DNA from: an uncultured Prevotellaceae bacterium
Lineage (GTDB): Bacteria; Bacteroidota; Bacteroidia; Bacteroidales; Bacteroidaceae
NCBI GenBank assembly: GCA_947169115.1
Contig: CAMVOK010000002.1
Location: forward strand, 1-64,000
Length of the DNA stretch: 64,000 nucleotides
Direction: 5' to 3'
Part shown: positions 10,018 to 19,313 of the stretch, one piece after another
How the letters are laid out: each line of letters opens with the position of its first letter
How positions within the stretch are numbered: the stretch's first letter is position 1
Notes under the pieces: generated by a model
Told to the model about the DNA's origin: nothing
The model's input: the letters and a program-made list of their open reading frames with translations, nothing else
The model's database searches: none
Made by a program: the position numbers and the translations under genes

Positions 10018-10782
10018 TTAATGTCTGCGGTGATATTTTTCCCAGAACTGAGATAGGAAGATAATACACAGCATTGCACTGGTTACAAGATACCCCCATG
10101 TCATGAGTTTACCCCCAAGAACTTCGCAATAGCTGAATTCATCAAAATGTTCTCCAAGTAGCCTTATCTCAATGACTGCCAATGTATTATTGAAGATGTG
10201 AATAATCGAGGTTAAAACAATATTCCCCATCTTCGTATATATGATGCCGAGTATAATACCCATGGCGATGGCAAATGGGACTTGTGCCGGGTTGATGTGG
10301 ATTAATCCAAAAAGGGTTGCCGAAATGAGAATGGCTTGCCATCGGTGGACGCGGTGACGTAGGAGAGAACCGATGATGGCTTCGCGGAAGATAAGCTCCT
10401 CCGTAATTGGTCCAATTAGGGCGATTGCAATAATCCCCCATATATTATATGCCATTGCTCTCATTTCACCTTTCATAAGGTCTGGTAACCCTAATTGTTC
10501 CATTAATAACCCCATGCTGAAGATGCCCATCAAGGCTGCTGCTAAGGCAAGGGGTATGTGACGCCATTTGATATTATTAATGCTAAAGGTCTTTGGACGG
10601 ATAATATGCAGAACGTAACAAACTGCAATGGCGATTATTCCACTAACGATAATACTGCATGCCATGGCCGTCGTCGAGGATATTCCTAAAAGATGAATTA
10701 ACCCCATTAAAAGTCCTGCAGTAATTTGGGAAATAATGAAAATTAGGATTGCAGTTAACGGTTTCCAAAATCTCTTCATCAT
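10018..10782 (-). CDS. CPBP-family intramembrane metalloprotease
   Basis: Multiple TM segments; EELIFREAIIGSLLRHR and GLIHINPAQ motifs. Confidence 0.85.
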   Translation of the reverse strand: MMKRFWKPLTAILIFIISQITAGLLMGLIHLLGISSTTAMACSIIVSGIIAIAVCYVLHIIRPKTFSINNIKWRHIPLALAAALMGIFSMGLLMEQLGLPDLMKGEMRAMAYNIWGIIAIALIGPITEELIFREAIIGSLLRHRVHRWQAILISATLFGLIHINPAQVPFAIAMGIILGIIYTKMGNIVLTSIIHIFNNTLAVIEIRLLGEHFDEFSYCEVLGGKLMTWGYLVTSAMLCIIFLSQFWEKYHRRH

Positions 10783-10845
10783 GATGCTTTTCTATTTTTC
10801 GATGACAAATGTACGAATTTTTTTTCATTTTTCGTATTTAATTCG

Positions 10846-10853
10846 TATCTTTG
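10846..10853 (+). promoter_or_regulatory. Bacteroidetes -7 element TATCTTTG
   Basis: TAnnTTTG match upstream of the rseC-rnf operon. Confidence 0.7.
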
Positions 10854-10878
10854 TACGTATTCTTACACATATTATTAT

Positions 10879-11295
10879 ATGGGTAAACGTCAAATAGAGC
10901 ACCATGGCATTGTTAAACGTGTTATGCCATTAGGGATTAGTGTGGTTGTTGTACAAGAGACAGCGTGTGCTGCTTGTACTGCAGCTCGGCTATGTCATAG
11001 CTCAGAAAAGAATGAAAAACAGATGGATATTTTTTGCTCCAATGCTTCGTCATATAAGGTGGGGCAGGAGGTTGTCATTGTTGGGGAAATGACTTTGGGC
11101 TTACGTGCAACATTGTGGGCTTACGTGTTTCCTTTGATTCTTTTATTAACCACATTGATTGTTTTTGATAGGTTAACGGGAAGTGAGGCTTGGGGTGCCA
11201 TGATTTCGTTGATTTCTCTTGTCCTTTATTTCTCCCTGCTTTATTTGTTTCGACATCGTTTGCAGAGAAACTTCCAGTTTCGTATAAAATCATGA
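10879..11295 (+). CDS. SoxR-reducing-system RseC family protein
   Basis: Cys-rich N-terminus (CAACTAARLCHSSEK), two TM helices, adjacent to rnf operon. Confidence 0.82.
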   Translation: MGKRQIEHHGIVKRVMPLGISVVVVQETACAACTAARLCHSSEKNEKQMDIFCSNASSYKVGQEVVIVGEMTLGLRATLWAYVFPLILLLTTLIVFDRLTGSEAWGAMISLISLVLYFSLLYLFRHRLQRNFQFRIKS

Positions 11296-11328
11296 ATTAA
11301 TATCAATCATTAAAAAATAATAATTATT

Positions 11329-12246
11329 ATGAGTTTGATTTTGGCAATTATTGCATTGGGTGCCATCGGGCTTATTGCTGCCTTGCTGCTCTACTTTGCA
11401 TCACGGAAATTTGCCGTGCATGAGGACGAGCGTATAGGTCAGGTAGGTGCCGTTCTGCCGCAAGCTAATTGTGGCGGTTGCGGATTCCCTGGTTGCGCTG
11501 GTTTTGCAGGTGCTTGTGTGAAGGCTGCCGACGCTGGTTCCCTCGAAGGGCTGCTATGCCCGGTGGGTGGCCAGCCTGTAATGGAACAGGTGGCAGAAAT
11601 CTTGGGCATGGCAGTGGAGGCTTCGGCTCCCAAAGTCGCTGTGGTGCGTTGTAATGGTTCTTGTGAGAATCGTCCGCGTCTGGTGCAGTTCGATGGTGCG
11701 CCCTCGTGTAAGGTACAGCAGATGATTGGTATGGGCGAGACGGGTTGCTCGTATGGTTGCTATGGATGTGGCGACTGTGTGGCTGCTTGTCAGTTCGATG
11801 CCATCCACATCAATCCTGAGACGTTGCTCCCAGAGGTTGATGAAGAGAAGTGCACGGCTTGTGGGGCTTGTGCTAAGGCTTGTCCGCGTCAGATTATTGA
11901 AGTACGCCTGAAAGGTCCTAAAAACCGCCGTATGGTTGTTCTATGTAACAATAAGGACAAGGGAGCCATCGCAAACAAGTGGTGTAAGGCTTCGTGTATC
12001 GGTTGTGGTAAGTGCGTGAAGGTATGTGAGAAGTTCGAGGCTATCACTTTGACAAAGAACCTTGCTTACATCGATGCAGAGAAGTGCAAACTCTGCCGTA
12101 AGTGCGAAGAGGCTTGCCCGAAGGGTGCCATCCACGCCATAAACATGCCGCCGCGTAAGCCGAAGGCCGAGACTCCGAGTATTCCGAATACTCAGAGTAC
12201 TCCGAATGCTCCGACTCAGAATGTAGAACCCTCAAAAGCTGAATAA
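11329..12246 (+). CDS. rnfB: Electron transport complex protein RnfB
   Basis: N-terminal TM, CGGCGFPGCAGFA, multiple CxxCxxCxxxC ferredoxin motifs. Confidence 0.92.
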   Translation: MSLILAIIALGAIGLIAALLLYFASRKFAVHEDERIGQVGAVLPQANCGGCGFPGCAGFAGACVKAADAGSLEGLLCPVGGQPVMEQVAEILGMAVEASAPKVAVVRCNGSCENRPRLVQFDGAPSCKVQQMIGMGETGCSYGCYGCGDCVAACQFDAIHINPETLLPEVDEEKCTACGACAKACPRQIIEVRLKGPKNRRMVVLCNNKDKGAIANKWCKASCIGCGKCVKVCEKFEAITLTKNLAYIDAEKCKLCRKCEEACPKGAIHAINMPPRKPKAETPSIPNTQSTPNAPTQNVEPSKAE

Positions 12247-12249
12247 GAT

Positions 12250-13593
12250 ATGAAGACATTTAAGATAGGAGGAGTTCATCCCGAAGAGAATAAACTGTCG
12301 GCAGGTCAGCCCATTCGTGAGGCTCAGTTGCCTAAACAGGCTATATTTAGCATGTTCCAGCATATCGGTGCTCCCGCAAATGCTGTTGTCAAAAAGGGAG
12401 ACCAAGTGAAAGTTGGAACTCTGCTGGGCGAGGCTGGCGGCTTTGTCAGTGCCCCGATATATAGTAGCGTTAGTGGTAAGGTTAGTAAGGTGGATGTGGC
12501 GCTGGATGCCAGCGGTCTTCGTCGTATGGCTGTGACCGTTGACGTTGAGGGCGACGAATGGGAAGAGAGCATCGACCGCTCGAAGGACCTTATTCGCCTG
12601 AGTGACCGTCCCGAGCTGGATGCCAAGACCATAGTTGAAAAGATAAAGACCGCTGGCATTGTCGGCATGGGTGGTGCTACGTTCCCCACCCATGTGAAAC
12701 TTTGTCCGCCTCCTGGTAAGGTGGCCGAGTGTGTGATTGTGAATGCTGTGGAGTGCGAGCCGTACCTTACAGCCGACCACAGCCTTATGCTTGCGCATCC
12801 TGATGAGATATTAGTCGGTCTTCAGTTGGTAATGAAGGCCGTTGGTGTGACCAAAGGTTACATTGGTATCGAGAATAACAAACCCGATGCCATTCAGTTG
12901 ATGACGGAGAAAGCAAAGCAATATCCCGAAATAGAGGTGGTTCCCTTGAAACTGAAATATCCGCAAGGTGGCGAAAAGCAGTTGATTGATGCCGTCATTG
13001 GCCGTCAAGTTCCTGCTCCTCCTGCATTGCCTATCGATACGGGTGCCATCGTGCAGAACGTCGGCACGTGTTTTGCCATCTACGAGGCCGTGATGAAGAA
13101 CAAGCCCCTTATAGACCGTGTCATCACCGTTACGGGCAAGAGTTTGAAACATCCCTCGAACTTGTTGGCACGACTGGGAACACCGTTTAGCCAACTGATT
13201 GACGAGTGCGGTGGACTGCCCGAAGATACGGGTAAGGTTATTGGTGGTGGTCCCATGATGGGTAAGGCATTATTGAGTTTGGATGTGCCCATGACAAAGG
13301 GGTCGAGTGGTTTGCTCATCATGAACGACAAGGAGGCCAAGCGTGCCGAGGTTGATCCCTGCATTCGTTGTGCTAAGTGCGTGGGTGCCTGTCCCATGGG
13401 ACTGGAACCCTATCTGCTGGCCAAGGTCAGCGAGCTGCGCGACTGGGATGCTGCCGAGCAAGAGGACATCACTTCTTGCATCGAGTGTGGTTCGTGTCAG
13501 TTCACCTGTCCAAGTCATCGTCCTCTGCTCGACTACATTCGTTTGGGTAAATCAACCGTAATGGGTATCATTCGCAGCAGAGTTGCCAAGTAA
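12250..13593 (+). CDS. rnfC: Electron transport complex protein RnfC
   Basis: GGVHPEENK, GMGGATFPTHVKL, two 4Fe-4S motifs. Confidence 0.93.
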   Translation: MKTFKIGGVHPEENKLSAGQPIREAQLPKQAIFSMFQHIGAPANAVVKKGDQVKVGTLLGEAGGFVSAPIYSSVSGKVSKVDVALDASGLRRMAVTVDVEGDEWEESIDRSKDLIRLSDRPELDAKTIVEKIKTAGIVGMGGATFPTHVKLCPPPGKVAECVIVNAVECEPYLTADHSLMLAHPDEILVGLQLVMKAVGVTKGYIGIENNKPDAIQLMTEKAKQYPEIEVVPLKLKYPQGGEKQLIDAVIGRQVPAPPALPIDTGAIVQNVGTCFAIYEAVMKNKPLIDRVITVTGKSLKHPSNLLARLGTPFSQLIDECGGLPEDTGKVIGGGPMMGKALLSLDVPMTKGSSGLLIMNDKEAKRAEVDPCIRCAKCVGACPMGLEPYLLAKVSELRDWDAAEQEDITSCIECGSCQFTCPSHRPLLDYIRLGKSTVMGIIRSRVAK

Positions 13594-13595
13594 AA

Positions 13596-13735
13596 GCCCC
13601 CCTAAACCCCTCCCGAGGGAGAGGCGTGGTTACGCTTAAGAAATAAAATAGAATGTAAAACAATAATTAAAGCCCTAAACCTCAAATGTATATACGCCTT
13701 CCCCTCGGGGAGGGATTGAGGAGGGGGTCGTGATA
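13596..13735. repeat. G/C-rich inverted-repeat element between rnfC and rnfD
   Basis: CCCCTCCCGAGGGA... and ...CCCCTCGGGGAGGG arms; related to 34053-34200. Confidence 0.7.
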
Positions 13736-13737
13736 TT

Positions 13738-14733
13738 ATGAATAAATTAATAGTTTCCCTTTCACCACATGTTCATGGAGGCGACTCCGTGCAGAAGAAC
13801 ATGTATGGTGTGTGCATAGCCTTGCTGCCTGCCATGCTGGCCAGCTTCTATTTCTTCGGATTGGGAGCCGTGACAGTCATGCTGACATCTATCTTGGCTT
13901 GCGTGTTTTTTGAGTGGGCTATCACAAAGTTTGTGCTGAAGCGTCAGCGGCTTACCATTCTCGATGGCAGTGCCATCCTTACAGGTATGCTTCTGGCCTT
14001 CAACTTGCCCTCTAACCTTCCCCTGTGGATAATCATCTTGGGTGCCCTGTTTGCTATCGGTGTCGGCAAGATGACCTTCGGCGGTCTGGGACAGAACATA
14101 TTTAATCCCGCCCTCGCAGGTCGTGTGTTCTTGCTGATTTCATTCCCCGTGCAGATGACCACATGGCCTGTCAGCGGAGAGATGACCTACTTGGATGCTC
14201 AGACCGGTGCTACACCTTTGAGCCTCATGCAGAAAGCAATCTTGGAGAAGGATGCTTCCATACTGAATGATCTGCCATCGAGCCTCGACATGCTTATTGG
14301 CCAGACGGGAGGCTCGCTTGGTGAGGTTAGTGCCCTGTTGCTGTTGTTGGGCTGCATATTCATGCTCTGCAAAAAGATAATCACTTGGCACATTCCCGTC
14401 AGCATTATTGCAACCGTATTGGTATTTGCAGGTTTGCTGCATCTGGCCAATCCCATCTATGCCAATCCCTTGCAGGTCATCTTCTCGGGTGGTTTGATGC
14501 TGGGTGCATGCTATATGGCCACTGACTATGTAACCTCACCTATGGCCCCCAAAGGTCAACTCATTTATGGCGTATGCATTGGTTTGTTGACGGTCATCAT
14601 CCGTAACTGGGGCGCTTATCCCGAGGGCATGTCGTTCGCCATCATCATCATGAACGCCTTTACACCGCTCATCAATAACTATTGCAAGCCCACCCGCTTT
14701 GGCGAAGTGGCAAGAAAGGAGGCCGCAAAATGA
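13738..14733 (+). CDS. rnfD: Electron transport complex protein RnfD
   Basis: Polytopic membrane protein; GKMTFGGLGQNIFNPAL; gene order. Confidence 0.92.
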   Translation: MNKLIVSLSPHVHGGDSVQKNMYGVCIALLPAMLASFYFFGLGAVTVMLTSILACVFFEWAITKFVLKRQRLTILDGSAILTGMLLAFNLPSNLPLWIIILGALFAIGVGKMTFGGLGQNIFNPALAGRVFLLISFPVQMTTWPVSGEMTYLDAQTGATPLSLMQKAILEKDASILNDLPSSLDMLIGQTGGSLGEVSALLLLLGCIFMLCKKIITWHIPVSIIATVLVFAGLLHLANPIYANPLQVIFSGGLMLGACYMATDYVTSPMAPKGQLIYGVCIGLLTVIIRNWGAYPEGMSFAIIIMNAFTPLINNYCKPTRFGEVARKEAAK

Positions 14734-15317
14734 AAAAACTGAAATCTACATTGCCTAATATGGTAATTGTGCTGACCTCGATTGCCGTTGTGGCAGGTCT
14801 TGCATTGGGCTATGTGAATAGCATTACGGCTGAACCCATAAAGCAAATCAAGGCACAGCAACTTGCCGATGGAATCAAGGCCGTATTGGCAGCCGATGAA
14901 TTGAATGTTGAAGAGCCTATAACGCTGGATGATGGTGCTGTCATTTATCGTACGGACAAGGGCGTTGCGGTACAAGCTACTGACCCCAATGCTTTTGGTG
15001 GCAAATTGACTGTGCTTGTGGGCTTCAACGCCGAAGGCCTAATTCAGGGTTATCAAATATTGGAAACCGCAGAGACTCCGGGCTTGGGTGCCAAGGCTGG
15101 CGAATGGTTCCAAAAAGACCAGAAGGGTGACATCATAGGTAAGCAAGCTGGTAACCTCACCGTATCGAAGGATGGGGGAGAGGTGGATGCCATCACGGCT
15201 TCTACCATCACAAGTCGAGCATTTCTGCGTTGTGTGAATGCTGCCTACGAGGCACTGAGTAGCCAGCAGGAGGATGCACAGAGTGGTGCTTCCCAACAAG
15301 TTAAGAATGAAGAATAA
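14730..15317 (+). CDS. rnfG: Electron transport complex protein RnfG
   Basis: Single TM; DAITASTITSRAF flavinylation-like motif; ATGA overlap with rnfD. Confidence 0.9.
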   Translation: MKKLKSTLPNMVIVLTSIAVVAGLALGYVNSITAEPIKQIKAQQLADGIKAVLAADELNVEEPITLDDGAVIYRTDKGVAVQATDPNAFGGKLTVLVGFNAEGLIQGYQILETAETPGLGAKAGEWFQKDQKGDIIGKQAGNLTVSKDGGEVDAITASTITSRAFLRCVNAAYEALSSQQEDAQSGASQQVKNEE

Positions 15318-15319
15318 GT

Positions 15320-15422
15320 AGAAAGGTGCAAGGAGCAAGGTACAAGAGGATACGCTTGCTGCTTGTGATAAAGAATAAAGTACGAAACATTTCTCTTGCT
15401 CCCTGTTCCTTGCTCCTTTCTC
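15320..15422. repeat. Hairpin-forming word-repeat element R1 (GCAAGGAGCAAGG...CCTTGCTCC)
   Basis: Near-identical to 16026-16130 and 16759-16867. Confidence 0.85.
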
Positions 15423-15437
15423 CAAAATTGTAAAGAT

Positions 15438-16022
15438 ATGAATAACATAAAAGTATTTCTAAATGGTCTTATTAAGGAGAATCCTACCTTTGTTCTTCTC
15501 CTTGGTATGTGTCCTACATTGGGCACAACATCTTCAGCCTTCAATGGTATGTCGATGGGACTTGCCACAATGGCCGTTTTGGTGTTCTCGAACCTGATAA
15601 TCTCACTTATCAAGAACCTAATCCCTGATATGGTGCGCATTCCATGCTACATTGTGGTGATTGCTTCTTTGGTAACCATCCTGCAGATGCTTATCAAGGC
15701 ATACGCTCCTGCTGTGGATGCTTCCTTGGGTTTGTTCATTCCCCTGATTGTGGTGAACTGCATCATCCTTGGACGCGCCGAGGCCTTTGCTGCCAAAAAC
15801 GGAGCCATTCCCAGCATCTTCGATGGCTTGGGTATCGGACTTGGTTTCACTTGGGCATTGACCCTGTTGGGTGCTTGTCGCGAGTTTTTGGGTACAGGCA
15901 AAGTGTTCGGCTTCACGTTGTTCCCCGAACAGTATGGTGCTCTTCTCTTTGTCCTTGCTCCAGGTGCCTTCATCGTACTGGGTTATCTCATTGCAGTATT
16001 CAACAAACTAAAGACTAATTAA
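15438..16022 (+). CDS. rnfE: Electron transport complex protein RnfE
   Basis: ENPTFVLLLGMCPTLGTT, polytopic, gene order. Confidence 0.92.
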   Translation: MNNIKVFLNGLIKENPTFVLLLGMCPTLGTTSSAFNGMSMGLATMAVLVFSNLIISLIKNLIPDMVRIPCYIVVIASLVTILQMLIKAYAPAVDASLGLFIPLIVVNCIILGRAEAFAAKNGAIPSIFDGLGIGLGFTWALTLLGACREFLGTGKVFGFTLFPEQYGALLFVLAPGAFIVLGYLIAVFNKLKTN

Positions 16023-16025
16023 GTG

Positions 16026-16130
16026 GGAAGGTGCAAGGAACAAGGTGCAAGAGGATACGCTTGCTGCTTGTAATAAAGAATAAAGTAAAAAACATTTCTC
16101 TTGCTCCCTGTTCCTTGCCCCCTGCTCCTA
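16026..16130. repeat. Hairpin-forming word-repeat element R2
   Basis: Near-identical to R1 and R3. Confidence 0.85.
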
Positions 16131-16142
16131 AATAACTAAATT

Positions 16143-16757
16143 ATGGCATTCTTACTTATATTTATCACAGCGATATTCGTTAATAATATCGTACTGAGTC
16201 AGTTCCTCGGCATCTGTCCGTTTCTAGGTGTGTCGAAGAAAGTGGAGACAGCTATGGGTATGGCTGCTGCCGTAGCCTTTGTATTGGTCATTGCCACGCT
16301 GGTGACCTATCTCATTCAAATCTATGTGCTGAACGCCTTTGGGTTGGAGTACTTGCAGACCATAGCCTTCATCCTCGTCATTGCAGCCCTTGTGCAGATG
16401 GTGGAGATTGTACTGAAGAAGGTCAGTCCTGCCCTGTATCAGGCTCTGGGCGTGTTCCTGCCCTTGATTACTACGAACTGTTGCATCTTGGGTGTAGCAA
16501 TCCTCGTTGGTAACGGCACATACGATGCCGCAGGCATGGAACCCGGACTGGTCAGCGGCGTATGGTTTGCGCTGTGCACAGCTATTGGTTTTGGCTTGGC
16601 TCTTATTGTCTTTGCTGGCATTCGCGAGCAATTGGCCCGCATGGATGTTCCCAAAGGCATGCAGGGAATGGCTATCGCCCTTGTTGTCGCAGGTCTGCTC
16701 AGTATGGCGTTCATGGGCTTCAGTGGTGTCAACAACGGATTGGCAAAGCTGTTTTAA
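16143..16757 (+). CDS. rnfA: Electron transport complex protein RnfA
   Basis: NNIVLSQFLGICPFLGVSKK; polytopic; gene order. Confidence 0.93.
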   Translation: MAFLLIFITAIFVNNIVLSQFLGICPFLGVSKKVETAMGMAAAVAFVLVIATLVTYLIQIYVLNAFGLEYLQTIAFILVIAALVQMVEIVLKKVSPALYQALGVFLPLITTNCCILGVAILVGNGTYDAAGMEPGLVSGVWFALCTAIGFGLALIVFAGIREQLARMDVPKGMQGMAIALVVAGLLSMAFMGFSGVNNGLAKLF

Positions 16758-16758
16758 G

Positions 16759-16867
16759 AGGGAAGATGCAAGGAGCAAGGTGCAAGAGGATACGCTTGCT
16801 GCTTGTAAAAAAGAATAAAGTACAAAACATTTATCTTGCTCCTTCCCCCTTGCTCCTTGCACCTAAA
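16759..16867. repeat. Word-repeat element R3, left flank of the four-helix-bundle ORF
   Basis: Near-identical to R1 and R2. Confidence 0.85.
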
Positions 16868-16878
16868 AGAATATTAAC

Positions 16879-17265
16879 ATGGAAGATTTTTATTATCGGA
16901 ACCTAAAAGTATATGAACAAGCCAAGCAATTGGTTGCAGATGTATATGCTCTTACGCGTATGTTCCCGCCTCAGAAATTGTATGGGTTAACAAACCAGAT
17001 ACAACGTGCGGCAATATCTGTACCATCTAATATTGTTGAGGGCATGGGGCGATTCTCGCTGAAAGAACGAATCCATTTCATCGAGATAGCATATGGTTCG
17101 ATGATGGAAACAATGTGTCAGTTGGAATTATCTGAAATGTTAGGATATATCACTCCCGAAGTATTAACAGAGCAGGATGATAAAATCAGGCGATTGTCAC
17201 GTATGCTTCTGGGATTAAAACATTCGTTTGAAGAGAAACAGAATATTATTAACCAGACAAGGTAG
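16879..17265 (+). CDS. Four-helix-bundle protein (S23 / 23S-IVS-encoded type)
   Basis: NLKVYEQAKQLVADVYALTRMFPPQKLYGLTNQIQRAAISVPSNIVEGMGRFS. Confidence 0.92.
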   Translation: MEDFYYRNLKVYEQAKQLVADVYALTRMFPPQKLYGLTNQIQRAAISVPSNIVEGMGRFSLKERIHFIEIAYGSMMETMCQLELSEMLGYITPEVLTEQDDKIRRLSRMLLGLKHSFEEKQNIINQTR

Positions 17266-17325
17266 TAAGTCGCAACAAGCAGTGTATTCCTCCTGCTCCT
17301 TGCCCCTTGCCCCTTGCTCCTAAAA
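17266..17325. repeat. Right inverted-repeat flank (R4) of the four-helix-bundle ORF
   Basis: Reverse complement (AGGAGCAAGG...CAGGAGGAATACACTGCTTGT) resembles the 5' half of R1-R3. Confidence 0.7.
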
Positions 17326-17333
17326 ACAAAGCT

Positions 17334-18371
17334 ATGAAAGAAACAATTTTGGTAACTGGCGGTTGTGGCTTTATTGGTTCGCACACCACCGTTGAGTTGC
17401 AGGAAGCAGGTTACGACGTTGTCATTGTCGATAACCTGAGTAATTCACGCATCGAGGTGCTTGACGGCATAGAGAAGATTACAGGCATTCGTCCTGCATT
17501 CGAGAAGGTTGACCTTCGCGACATGGACGCAACGGAGGCTGTCTTCAAGAAGTATCCGAAGATTAAGGGTATCATCCACTTTGCAGCTTCTAAGGCTGTG
17601 GGTGAGAGCGTAGAGAAACCCTTGTTGTACTATCGTAACAATCTTGTTTCTCTTATCAACCTGTTGGAACTTATGCCCAAGTACGACGTGAAGGGTATCA
17701 TCTTCTCTTCTTCTTGCACCGTCTATGGTCAGCCCACGAAAGAGAATCTGCCCGTCACCGAGCAGGCTCCCATCCAGAAGGCGCTCAGCCCCTACGGCAA
17801 CACGAAGCAGATTAACGAGGAAATCATCCAGGACTACGTTCACTCTGGTGCTCCCATCAAGTCGGTAATCCTGCGATACTTCAACCCCATTGGTGCACAT
17901 CCCACAGCCGAGATTGGTGAACTTCCCATCGGTGTGCCCATGAATCTGATTCCTTTCGTTACGCAGACTGCCATTGGTGTTCGCAAGCAACTGAAGATAT
18001 TTGGTAACGACTATGATACTCCTGACGGAACCTGCATCCGCGACTACATCTATGTAGTTGACCTCGCCAAGGCTCATGTAAAGGCTATGACCCGCGTGCT
18101 GGAAGGCGATGGTGACAAGGTGGAAGTATTCAACATCGGTACTGGCCGTGGTCTTTCTACGTTGGAGGTTGTCGAAGGCTTCGAGAAGGCTACCGGCGTG
18201 AAGGTCAACTGGGAATACGCTCCCCGTCGCGAGGGTGATATCGAGAAGGTGTGGGGTAATGTTGACAAGGCCAACAAGGTGCTTGGCTGGAAGGCAGATA
18301 CTCCTACCGATCAGGTTCTTGCTTCTGCCTGGAAGTGGCAAGAGAAGCTCCGTGCCGACGGTATCATGTAA
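17334..18371 (+). CDS. galE: UDP-glucose 4-epimerase
   Basis: ILVTGGCGFIGSHT, SSSCTVYG, SPYGNTK. Confidence 0.93.
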   Translation: MKETILVTGGCGFIGSHTTVELQEAGYDVVIVDNLSNSRIEVLDGIEKITGIRPAFEKVDLRDMDATEAVFKKYPKIKGIIHFAASKAVGESVEKPLLYYRNNLVSLINLLELMPKYDVKGIIFSSSCTVYGQPTKENLPVTEQAPIQKALSPYGNTKQINEEIIQDYVHSGAPIKSVILRYFNPIGAHPTAEIGELPIGVPMNLIPFVTQTAIGVRKQLKIFGNDYDTPDGTCIRDYIYVVDLAKAHVKAMTRVLEGDGDKVEVFNIGTGRGLSTLEVVEGFEKATGVKVNWEYAPRREGDIEKVWGNVDKANKVLGWKADTPTDQVLASAWKWQEKLRADGIM

Positions 18372-18385
18372 TCTTCCGCGTTATT

Positions 18386-18428
18386 AAAAAGGGGCATGTC
18401 AGAATAAAAACTGACATGCCCCTTTTTT
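18386..18428 (+). terminator. Rho-independent terminator after galE
   Basis: GGGGCATGTCAG-aataaaaa-CTGACATGCCCC followed by T-run. Confidence 0.9.
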
Positions 18429-18456
18429 TATTTGTCAACATCGAAACACACAAAAC

Positions 18457-19017
18457 TCACGGATTGTCTATAATGTCTTTTTCGTAGAAATATCTCCAAA
18501 GGGGAGCTGCCATCAAGGCTTGCTGTATTTCGCCATTCAATAATAGTTGTCGAACTTCCTCGGGTTCCATTTCATAAACGGCAATATCCTCGGTCTGCTC
18601 TAAGTGCTGTGTGCTGGTTTTCTCAACTCCTACGGCAATAAGTGTATGGCTGACATTTGTACAAGCCGATGAGTTGGGACACAAGGTCATAAAGTGTTTC
18701 CATTCTCCACCGGTGTAGCCCGTTTCTTCGTACAATTCGCGTTGGCCTGCCTGTAGTGGAGGTTCTCCGTCTTCTATTACGCCAGCAGGAATCTCATAGG
18801 CAACCACTCCACGGGCGTGGCGGTATTGTCGTTCCATGATGAACTTGCCTTCTTTGTTGATGGCGATGATGTTTACCCAGTCGGGATATTCCAATACATA
18901 GAATTCCTTGTGCTCTGCTCCGCTTGGCAGCCTGACATGGTCGCGACGAGCCGTCATCCATGGGCGACGTATCAAGTATTCGCTGTTAAGCAGTGTCCAT
19001 TTCTGAATGTCTTTCAT
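18457..19017 (-). CDS. NUDIX hydrolase
   Basis: PPLQAGQRELYEETGYTGGEW Nudix-box variant. Confidence 0.88.
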   Translation of the reverse strand: MKDIQKWTLLNSEYLIRRPWMTARRDHVRLPSGAEHKEFYVLEYPDWVNIIAINKEGKFIMERQYRHARGVVAYEIPAGVIEDGEPPLQAGQRELYEETGYTGGEWKHFMTLCPNSSACTNVSHTLIAVGVEKTSTQHLEQTEDIAVYEMEPEEVRQLLLNGEIQQALMAAPLWRYFYEKDIIDNP

Positions 19018-19023
19018 ATCCTT

Positions 19024-19299
19024 TTACTTGTTTCCGTGGAGTAGATACCATCCGAGAAGTCCCAGTTGTAGAATCAAGATAAAGGGAATGCCAAGGCGGA
19101 ACGACCAGTGCTGCGTCTTGTGATGCCATACTTGCATGCCCAGTAGTGCCCCGATGCTTCCACCAAAAATGGAGAGTAAGAAAAGGGTGGATTCCGGCGT
19201 GCGCCATTTCTCGTTTTTAGCCTTCCATTTGTCTATTCCAAAAACAACGAACGTGATAATGCTCATTGCCAGAATATAGATTACAAAATACTTCCACAT
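19024..19299 (-). CDS. DUF1294-family membrane protein
   Basis: FGIDKWKAKNEKWRTPESTLFLLSIFGGSIGALLGM. Confidence 0.85.
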   Translation of the reverse strand: MWKYFVIYILAMSIITFVVFGIDKWKAKNEKWRTPESTLFLLSIFGGSIGALLGMQVWHHKTQHWSFRLGIPFILILQLGLLGWYLLHGNK

Positions 19300-19313
19300 T
19301 TTTTTTTATTTAA

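Noticed and set aside
16879-17265. DGR accessory gene avd partnering the variable region at 56 kb
   Set aside because: No reverse transcriptase or template repeat nearby; flanking stems fit an IVS-type element better. Distant homology only.
17445-18341. 298-aa minus-strand ORF
   Set aside because: Antisense shadow of galE.
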